Part shown: positions 58,826 through 64,000 of the stretch, piece after piece
Layout: each line of letters begins with the position of its first letter
How positions within the stretch are numbered: position 1 is the first letter of the stretch
Assembly: GCF_040581415.1 (NCBI RefSeq)
Contig: NZ_CP114014.1
Location: forward strand, 1,116,001-1,180,000
Reading direction: 5' to 3'
Origin: Paraconexibacter sp040581415
Lineage (GTDB): Bacteria; Actinomycetota; Thermoleophilia; Solirubrobacterales; Solirubrobacteraceae
Length of the DNA: 64,000 nt
Notes under the pieces: generated by a model
What the model saw: only the letters and a program-made list of their open reading frames with translations
Database searches by the model: none
Told to the model about the DNA's origin: nothing
Program-made: the position numbers and the translations under genes

Positions 58826-59991
58826 GCGCGCAGTCCCTCGCGCTACGCGATCGGGTTCCGTCGGACGGGACCGGTGCGCTCCCGGCCGCGTCCGATCTGG
58901 ACCCGGTCGCGCGGGTGCTCTACCACGGCTCGGTGGCCGCCGACTACGGGCTGCGCACCGGCCTGGCCTCCGTGCTCAGCGCAGCCATGCTGCCGGCGGC
59001 GCTGCGGGACTGGTCCGGCGAGGAGCGGCGCCGACTCGAGTTCTATGCCGAGCTCGGCGCCGCACGCGACCAGGCGACGGTCTTCGCCCCGCCGCCACCG
59101 GTGAAGGTGCGCAGCGAGCCGGGGCGGGGACCCGGCGTCGACGGTGGTCGCGTCGAGCTCCTGCGCTTTGACAGTCCCTATGTCGCGCTGAACCCGCTCC
59201 TGCGCCGGTCCTACGCCGCCCACAGCAGCAACGCGGTGGCCCGGGCCCAGCACTGGCGCCACGAGGACGGACCCCGCAGGACACTCGCGGTCATCCACGG
59301 GTTCGGCGCGTCGCCGGCGTGGTTCAACACGGCGTTCTTCTCGCTCAAGCAGTTCTTCGCGAACGGCTGGGACGTCCTGCTCTACACCCTCCCGTTCCAC
59401 GGCTCCCGCCGGAGCAACACGCTGGCGGTCAACGGGACCGACCTGTTCGCGCACGGCATGGCGCAGTTCAGCGAGGGGATCGTCCACGCCATCCACGACT
59501 TCCGTGCCTTCATGGACCACCTGGAAGCGACCGGCGCGCCCCGGGTCGGCGTGACGGGCCTCTCGCTCGGCGGCTACACCTCGGCGCTGCTCGCCGCCGT
59601 CGAGCCGCGGCTGGACTTCGCGATCCCGAACGCGGCCGTCACCTGGCTGCCGCCGCTGCTGAACAGCTGGTTCCCGGCCAACCTCAGCGCGGCCCTGGTC
59701 CGCGGGATCTCCCGCACCTCCGACGAGCTCCTCGAGAACGCGCTGGCGCTTCACAGCCCACTGAGCTACGCGCCGCAGCTGGCGAAGGACCGGCTGATGG
59801 TCGTGGGCGGCCTCGGCGACCGGCTGGCTCCACCCGAGCAGAGCCTGTTGCTGTGGGAGCACTGGGACCGTCCGCAGCTGGAGTGGTTCCCCGGCAGCCA
59901 CATCATCCACTTCGGTCGCGGCGGGTACCTCGACGCGATGCGCAGCCTCATGCAAGGGCCGACCGATAAACCATCAGCGATGATGGTTTAA
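58822..59991 (+). CDS. Alpha/beta hydrolase (esterase/lipase-like)
   Basis: 389-residue hydrolase. The N-terminal 145 residues precede the fold, then AVIHGFGASPAWFN, nucleophile Ser in GVTGLSLGGYTSALLA and His in WFPGSHIIHFGRGGY. Acid is likely the Asp in VVGGLGDRLAPPE. GTG 58822 overlaps the monooxygenase stop. It would cleave the ester produced by the Baeyer-Villiger-type enzyme. The last residues overlap the palindrome that precedes the MaoC genes. Confidence 0.92.
   Translation: MSAQSLALRDRVPSDGTGALPAASDLDPVARVLYHGSVAADYGLRTGLASVLSAAMLPAALRDWSGEERRRLEFYAELGAARDQATVFAPPPPVKVRSEPGRGPGVDGGRVELLRFDSPYVALNPLLRRSYAAHSSNAVARAQHWRHEDGPRRTLAVIHGFGASPAWFNTAFFSLKQFFANGWDVLLYTLPFHGSRRSNTLAVNGTDLFAHGMAQFSEGIVHAIHDFRAFMDHLEATGAPRVGVTGLSLGGYTSALLAAVEPRLDFAIPNAAVTWLPPLLNSWFPANLSAALVRGISRTSDELLENALALHSPLSYAPQLAKDRLMVVGGLGDRLAPPEQSLLLWEHWDRPQLEWFPGSHIIHFGRGGYLDAMRSLMQGPTDKPSAMMV
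59967..59990. promoter_or_regulatory. Palindromic operator before the MaoC pair
   Basis: TAAACCATCA (59967-59976) and TGATGGTTTA (59981-59990) are perfect 10-bp arms with a 4-nt GCGA spacer. The left arm is coding sequence of the hydrolase C-terminus. AT-rich against the background, it looks like a TetR/FadR-type operator for 60009 onward; no regulator gene is nearby. Confidence 0.65.
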
Positions 59992-59995
59992 CTGC

Positions 59996-60001
59996 TAGCC
60001 T
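59996..60001 (+). promoter_or_regulatory. -10 box of leaderless promoter (MaoC pair)
   Basis: TAGCCT lies 7 nt before ATG 60009 and just past the palindrome, so a bound repressor would block it. Confidence 0.45.
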
Positions 60002-60008
60002 GCCGCGC

Positions 60009-60464
60009 ATGGCGACGACAGACGACATCGGGCGCGAGCTCGAGCGACCGTCCTTCCGCATCGACCCGAGCAAGGTGGGCGAGCTCGCACGGTCGCTGTT
60101 CGACGAGGACCCCGTCTACCGCGACGAGGAGGCCGCCCGCGCGGCGGGCTTCGCCGGCCTGCCGGTCCCGCTCACCGCGAGCACGCTGACGTCGTTCAAC
60201 GCCGAAGGGGGCGCCCTCGGTGCGGCTGCGGCGCTCGGCCTCGATCTCGGCCGGCTGCTGCACGGCGAGGCCAGCTGGGAGTACGTGCGGCCGCTGCGCG
60301 TCGGCGACGCGCTCACCGGGACCACGACCGTGCTCGACGTGACGAAGAAGGAGGGCTCGCGCGGCGGGACGATGACGCTCGTGGTCCTGGGCACCGAGTT
60401 CCGCGACGCGGGCGGCGACGTCGTCCTGCGCAAGACCGACACCCTGATCGAGCGAGGTGCCTGA
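60009..60464 (+). CDS. MaoC-like (FAS1-like) dehydratase, N-terminal type
   Basis: 151-residue hot-dog-fold protein of the FAS1-like dehydratase/HadA-type family. It has the partner-type sequence GRELERPSFRIDPSKVGELA, DPVYRDEEAARAAGFAGLPV and SWEYVRPLRVGDALTG but lacks the His/Asp of true hydratases, as expected for the non-catalytic half of a heterodimer. The following gene supplies the hydratase motif. Likely acts on enoyl-CoA or acyl thioesters after ring or chain cleavage. Confidence 0.88.
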   Translation: MATTDDIGRELERPSFRIDPSKVGELARSLFDEDPVYRDEEAARAAGFAGLPVPLTASTLTSFNAEGGALGAAAALGLDLGRLLHGEASWEYVRPLRVGDALTGTTTVLDVTKKEGSRGGTMTLVVLGTEFRDAGGDVVLRKTDTLIERGA

Positions 60465-60465
60465 G

Positions 60466-60888
60466 ATGAGCACGCCTTCCGCGCCGGTGGCCCTGGCCGC
60501 GGGCGACGCCATGCCGGCCGCGTCCGTCGGCCCGATCACCCGCACGGACATCGTTCGCTACGCGGGCGCCGGCGGGGACTTCAACCCGATCCACCACGAC
60601 GAGCCGTTCGCGGTCTCGCTCGGCCTGCCCGGCGTCTTCGCGATGGGCATGCTCCAAGGCGGGGCGCTCGCGCAGCGGCTGGCCGCGTGGGTCGGGCCGG
60701 AGCACGTCCGCACGTTCAACCTGCGCTTCACCGGTCAGGTCTGGCCCGGCGACGTCCTCGCGATCGAGGGCACGGTCAGCGGCGTGGCCGACGGCATCGC
60801 TCAGCTGACGCTGACGGCGACCCGCCAGACCGGCGACGTGGTCCTGAAGGCCACGGCGTCGGCGACCGCTGCGCCTGCTGACAGCTGA
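60466..60888 (+). CDS. MaoC-like enoyl hydratase/dehydratase
   Basis: 140-residue hot-dog protein with the hydratase-2 motif YAGAGGDFNPIHHDEPFA (about 31-48), where Asp and His are catalytic. Partner of the upstream protein; two bases separate the TGA from ATG 60466. Together they resemble HadAB/HtdZ-like heterodimers. ATG 60466 is the natural start; GTG 60457 is an upstream alternative that overlaps the previous stop. Confidence 0.93.
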   Translation: MSTPSAPVALAAGDAMPAASVGPITRTDIVRYAGAGGDFNPIHHDEPFAVSLGLPGVFAMGMLQGGALAQRLAAWVGPEHVRTFNLRFTGQVWPGDVLAIEGTVSGVADGIAQLTLTATRQTGDVVLKATASATAAPADS

Positions 60889-60920
60889 CCCCCCGCGCCG
60901 CTTTTTGGGAGGCTCGCGGG

Positions 60921-62030
60921 ATGTCTGCTGCCCAGGCCCCCGCGAAGAGCCCGACACGGGACCGGCCACGGCTGATCCGTCGCGCGCTGATCCTTCTCAC
61001 CGCCGCCGGGGCGCTCGCCGTCCCGGGCGCGGCCGGGGCCGCCCCCGGCGTCGAGTTCACGAACACCGGCAAGGACTGCCGCAACCTCGCCATCATGGCC
61101 GACCTCGACCCGGCCGGCGTCCGCGAGCTGCTTCCCGCGCGGTTCACGCCCGTCAGCCCGCCGCAGGGATTCGTGGAGCTGGCGGAGTGCCCCTCGGGCA
61201 CGATCGACGGGGCGCCCACCGGGGCCTACCGGATCGCCGAGGCGGCGATCGTCATCCAGACCCCCGTGCCGATGGACGACCCGGGCGGCACGATCACGCA
61301 GGACATCTTCGCCGTGTCGCAGCTCGACACGAACGCCGAGCTCTCGCGTCGCAAGCGGGAGGTCGGGTTTCGCAGCGAGGTCGTCGACATCGGGTTCGCG
61401 CGCAGCGGCCTGCTCGGGACGCACGTCGAGGCGACGATCCCGTGGCCGTTCTCGCCGTACACGATGTCCGCCGACCTGACGCCGTCGACCCCGCCGCTCC
61501 CGATCACCATCGTGACGCGGATCTGGGGGCTGGGCCCGCGGGGCCTGGTCCTGACGCGCAACGACATCGAGCGGGTCGACGAGGGATCGGTCGCGTTCGG
61601 CACGGCCACGTTCGCCGTCGGCTCGCCGCTCGCGCGCCTGTTCGGGCAGACGACGGTCCAGGGGACCGGAATCGCGGGACGCGGCACGTTCACCAACGTC
61701 ACGCGGATCGTCGAGCCGGCCGCGGCACCGGCACCCACCCCTGTCCGCCCGGCGCTGGCCGTCCGGATCGAGAACCGACGCGTGGTGCGCCTCTCGGTCG
61801 CGGGCGCCGGCGGTCCGCTGGTGGCGACGGTCCGCCGTGGACGTGGCGCCGCCGGCAAGGTGGTCCGGACCCTGCGCGGCCGCTCGCCACTGCGCTGGGG
61901 TGGACGGACTGCGGGCGGCGCCCGTGTGGCCGCAGGGGACTACACGCTGCGGGTCCGCACCGCGGCGGGCGCCCGGATCGGCGCGGTGCGCGTGCGCCTG
62001 ACCGGCTCTGGGCTGCAGCGGCTGCCCTGA
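60921..62030 (+). CDS. Secreted protein with C-terminal FlgD-like Ig domain
   Basis: 369-residue exported protein. A twin-Arg-like start (RPRLIRRALILLTAAGALAVPGAAGAA) gives a signal peptide of about 41 residues. The middle part (about 45-265) reads FTNTGKDCRNLAIMADLDPA, then a beta-rich domain I do not recognise. The end (about 275-369) is a FlgD/Ig-like fold (GRSPLRWGGRTAGGARVAAG, then YTLRVRTAAG) often found at the C-terminus of secreted actinobacterial proteins. Function unknown. Confidence 0.78.
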   Translation: MSAAQAPAKSPTRDRPRLIRRALILLTAAGALAVPGAAGAAPGVEFTNTGKDCRNLAIMADLDPAGVRELLPARFTPVSPPQGFVELAECPSGTIDGAPTGAYRIAEAAIVIQTPVPMDDPGGTITQDIFAVSQLDTNAELSRRKREVGFRSEVVDIGFARSGLLGTHVEATIPWPFSPYTMSADLTPSTPPLPITIVTRIWGLGPRGLVLTRNDIERVDEGSVAFGTATFAVGSPLARLFGQTTVQGTGIAGRGTFTNVTRIVEPAAAPAPTPVRPALAVRIENRRVVRLSVAGAGGPLVATVRRGRGAAGKVVRTLRGRSPLRWGGRTAGGARVAAGDYTLRVRTAAGARIGAVRVRLTGSGLQRLP

Positions 62031-62068
62031 CGCTGCCGGCGTCGAGCGCCCGCAGCGCTCGTCGGAAG

Positions 62069-62332
62069 CTAACCGGCCGGAGTCGTTTCCGGAGGGCACT
62101 CCGGAGCGACGTGCCCGCGGCCGGGTGCCGGCGGGCGGGGACGGGTGACGACGGTGTCCGACCCACCGGGCCCGAAGCAGACCGCGATGACCTGGACGCC
62201 TTCGGCATTCAGGCGGCGCAGGAGCGCCGGCAGGTCGGCGCTGGGGGTCGAGAGGCGACAGCCCGGCGGCGGCTCGGGCACCGGATGCACGTGCCGCTGC
62301 CGGGGCTGGACGTCAGAGCACGTCGCGATCAC
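62069..62332 (-). CDS. Small hypothetical protein
   Basis: 87-residue frame overlapping the end of the DUF6458-like gene by 20 bp. Its middle, ADLPALLRRLNAEGVQVIAV, is helix-strand-like and reads as a real protein; the Pro-rich rest does not. I do not recognise a family. Start ATG 62332 is uncertain; it could be translationally coupled to the preceding gene. Confidence 0.4.
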   Translation of the reverse strand: MIATCSDVQPRQRHVHPVPEPPPGCRLSTPSADLPALLRRLNAEGVQVIAVCFGPGGSDTVVTRPRPPAPGRGHVAPECPPETTPAG

Positions 62333-62528
62333 GGACGACGACGGGACGCTCGGTCCGGCGGCCGGCCCAGACGCTCGTCATCAGCAGGGTGAGGACGAGC
62401 CCGATGGCGCCGACCACCATCAGGATCAGGCCGGCGGTGTGGATGCTGAACCCGCTGACCGAGGTGTTCACGGCGTAGCGCATGATCGCGCCGACGGCGA
62501 TCAGGAAGATCGAAGTACCAAGCTGCAT
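62313..62528 (-). CDS. DUF6458-like small membrane protein
   Basis: 71-residue protein with two hydrophobic helices: GTSIFLIAVGAIMRYAVN and AGLILMVVGAIGLVLTLLMT, joined by TSVSGFSIHT; the motif GAIMRYAV...G is characteristic of the DUF6458 family from actinobacteria. Positive tail RRTERPVVVRDRDVL. Ribosome site GAGG precedes ATG 62528. Function unknown. Confidence 0.85.
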   Translation of the reverse strand: MQLGTSIFLIAVGAIMRYAVNTSVSGFSIHTAGLILMVVGAIGLVLTLLMTSVWAGRRTERPVVVRDRDVL

Positions 62529-62702
62529 CTGAGCCTCATTTCGGGCGGGCCGGACGGGACGATCCTGTGCCGGCGGGGGGACGGCGCAGCGGATGCTGCA
62601 GCCGTGCGCCGCGGACCCGGATGAGCGCTGCTGCGAGCGACCGGGGTCCGTGGCACACCACTAGAGCGCGTCAGGAGGCCGGAAGTTGGCTGGTCGGCCT
62701 GG

Positions 62703-64000
62703 CTATTTCGGCGACTTGCCCGAGCGGTCCGGCTGCACTGCGGCCGGCGCGGGCGCTGCGGCCTGCGCGGGCTGGGCGGCGGCCGCCGAGGCGGCCTTTG
62801 CCGGCTTCCTCGAGCTGGTCGACGCCGGGGCCTTCGTCGTCTTCGTCTGCTTGGCCGACCCGCCGGCCGACTGGACTCCGCGGCTGTTCTGCTTCTGGGC
62901 CGAGGTGGCCTTGGACGTCGCCTTCGACGATGCCGACTTGGCCGCGGGCGTCGCCTTCGCCTTGGCCTTGGCCTTGGCCGCGGCGGACGACGGGCTGGTG
63001 GACTTGGGCCGAGGACCGTTCAGCTTGAGCTTGCCGGAGGCGGCGCTCGCCGGCCGCAGCCTCTTGGCCTTGGACTTCCCCGATTGCGCGCGGCCCTGGG
63101 AGGCGCCGGCGCCGCGCGGCGCCGGCGTGCCCGGTGCCGCCTGCGAGCCACCGCGGCCTGGTGACGCGCTCGCGGCTGTGCTCCCGGCCGCAGCCCCGGG
63201 CCGGAGAGGCTGTGGCACGACCCCGGGCAGCGTGCGCCCGGCGCCTGTCACGGCGACGGGCCGCGGCGCCGGTGCGGCGGCCGGCGTGCCGGCCGCCGGG
63301 GCCGGGGTCGGGGCGGGCCGGCTGCGCTCGTGCTCGACGACGACCGCGCCGCCGCCGGCGGAGGCGGCGATCGCGGCGACCACCAGCGCCTTCGCGACGA
63401 GCCCCGAGGATCCGGCGGCGACGGCGCCGGTGGCGGTGCCGGCCGCCACGGCGGCGACCGAGCCGCCGGTGGCCGCGGTCCCGCCGGCGCCACCGCCCAG
63501 GGTCGCGGCCGCGCCTGCGCCCGTGGCCGCGACGCCGGTCGCGACGACCGGGTCCGCCGCCGCCTGGACCGCACCGAGGATGTGGTCACGCAGGCCGACG
63601 GCCGGCACCACCGGCAGAACGGCGCCGAGCAGCGTGCGCTGCCGGGCGACCTCGTCCTTGAACTCCGCGCACTCGGAGCAGACCGCGAGGTGGCGGCGCA
63701 GCTCGGTCCGGCGCAGCGCGCTTCCGCGCAGCGTCGCGAGCTGCTCACGGATGGGGGCGCAGTCCGCCGCGCGTGCGGCCCGGTACCCCATCAGCGCCTC
63801 GCGTCCCTGGAACACGAGCGCCTTGACCTTGTCCCGCCGGACGTCGAGCGCCTCCGCGATCTGCTCGTGCGACATGTCCCCGAGCTCGGAGAGAACGAGT
63901 GCGGCCCGCTGGTCCTCGGGAAGCCTCGCCATGTCCGCGAGCACGTCCCTGAGGTCCTGGCGCTGCTCCACCTCGGCGGCGACGAGCAGGCCTTCGCCGC
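62703..64000 (-). CDS. ECF-type sigma factor C-terminus with zinc finger and membrane tail (partial)
   Basis: Runs off the right edge; visible part is sigma region 4 and beyond (432 codons). RLPEDQRAALVLSELGDMSH, then EQIAEALDVRRDKVKALVFQG, is sigma-70 region 4 helix-turn-helix. A zinc-finger-like HLAVCSEC pattern follows (as in zf-HC2 anti-sigma modules). Then an Ala/Gly-rich hydrophobic segment (SSGLVAKALVVAAIAASAGG), probably membrane-spanning, and a Pro/Ala/Lys-rich low-complexity tail ending at TAG 62703. A sigma factor carrying its own anti-sigma-like tail may be membrane-tethered. Confidence 0.85.
   Translation of the reverse strand, partial: GEGLLVAAEVEQRQDLRDVLADMARLPEDQRAALVLSELGDMSHEQIAEALDVRRDKVKALVFQGREALMGYRAARAADCAPIREQLATLRGSALRRTELRRHLAVCSECAEFKDEVARQRTLLGAVLPVVPAVGLRDHILGAVQAAADPVVATGVAATGAGAAATLGGGAGGTAATGGSVAAVAAGTATGAVAAGSSGLVAKALVVAAIAASAGGGAVVVEHERSRPAPTPAPAAGTPAAAPAPRPVAVTGAGRTLPGVVPQPLRPGAAAGSTAASASPGRGGSQAAPGTPAPRGAGASQGRAQSGKSKAKRLRPASAASGKLKLNGPRPKSTSPSSAAAKAKAKAKATPAAKSASSKATSKATSAQKQNSRGVQSAGGSAKQTKTTKAPASTSSRKPAKAASAAAAQPAQAAAPAPAAVQPDRSGKSPK

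Overview
The window looks like the chromosome of a very GC-rich actinobacterium, most likely a Thermoleophilia/Solirubrobacterales-type soil organism. This is inferred from the extreme GC3 bias, a MASE1-GGDEF-HD protein, a DUF6458-like protein, a housekeeping sigma factor next to a FolE2/MptA-type GTP cyclohydrolase, and a sigma factor with a zinc-finger tail. No species can be named from sequence alone. Several genes have a TANNNT -10 box 6-7 nt before the start codon, so leaderless transcription appears common.

Layout. 1-11600: mostly core and household genes: two aldo/keto reductases (the first cut by the left edge), an EamA exporter, PgsA, a cyclic-di-GMP-type signalling protein, FolE2, the principal sigma factor, a glutathione-peroxidase-like protein, tRNA-Tyr, a UBP zinc-finger protein and a TetR regulator. 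11719-18178: a compact nitrate/nitrite assimilation operon (nirB, nirD and one very large nitrate reductase carrying its own FAD and [2Fe-2S] electron-input domains). 18268-27173: hydrolase, FUSC-like membrane protein, FKBP lipoprotein, two response regulators, NUDIX hydrolase, a PadR-controlled ABC exporter operon and a CoA-binding protein.

27266-about 31150 is an accessory island at tRNA-Thr. It holds a frameshifted tyrosine-recombinase C-terminus abutting the tRNA, an IMPase-like protein lacking two metal ligands, a TacT-like acetyltransferase, an antitoxin/MazF pair, a MazF remnant, and a decayed direct-repeat copy of the acetyltransferase gene. It is visibly less GC-rich and rich in remnants. 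31346-36501 continues with FKBP, epimerases, small proteins, a Calx-beta-like secreted protein and a MerR regulator with a textbook 19-bp-spacer promoter.

36556-49204 contains a cytochrome P450, three paralogous GAF-LuxR regulators, a geranylgeranyl-reductase-like FAD enzyme, an acetyltransferase with an octanucleotide repeat upstream, a cupin/MarR divergent pair, a PPK2 kinase and two DHFR-like reductases. 49180-51546 is an MMPL transporter followed by an isochorismatase-like hydrolase.

52116-60888 is the most striking operon: ABC1 kinase, two tandem P450s, SDR, Baeyer-Villiger-type monooxygenase, alpha/beta hydrolase, then two MaoC-type hydratases. The first six are translationally coupled or nearly so. 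Two perfect palindromes mark likely operators: one at the operon promoter and one just before the MaoC pair. The order (hydroxylate, oxidise to ketone, insert oxygen, hydrolyse, hydrate) suggests a full oxidation route for a hydrophobic substrate. 60921-64000 ends with a secreted protein, a DUF6458-like membrane protein and a sigma factor/zinc-finger protein cut by the right edge. No CRISPR array, rRNA or complete transposase was seen.
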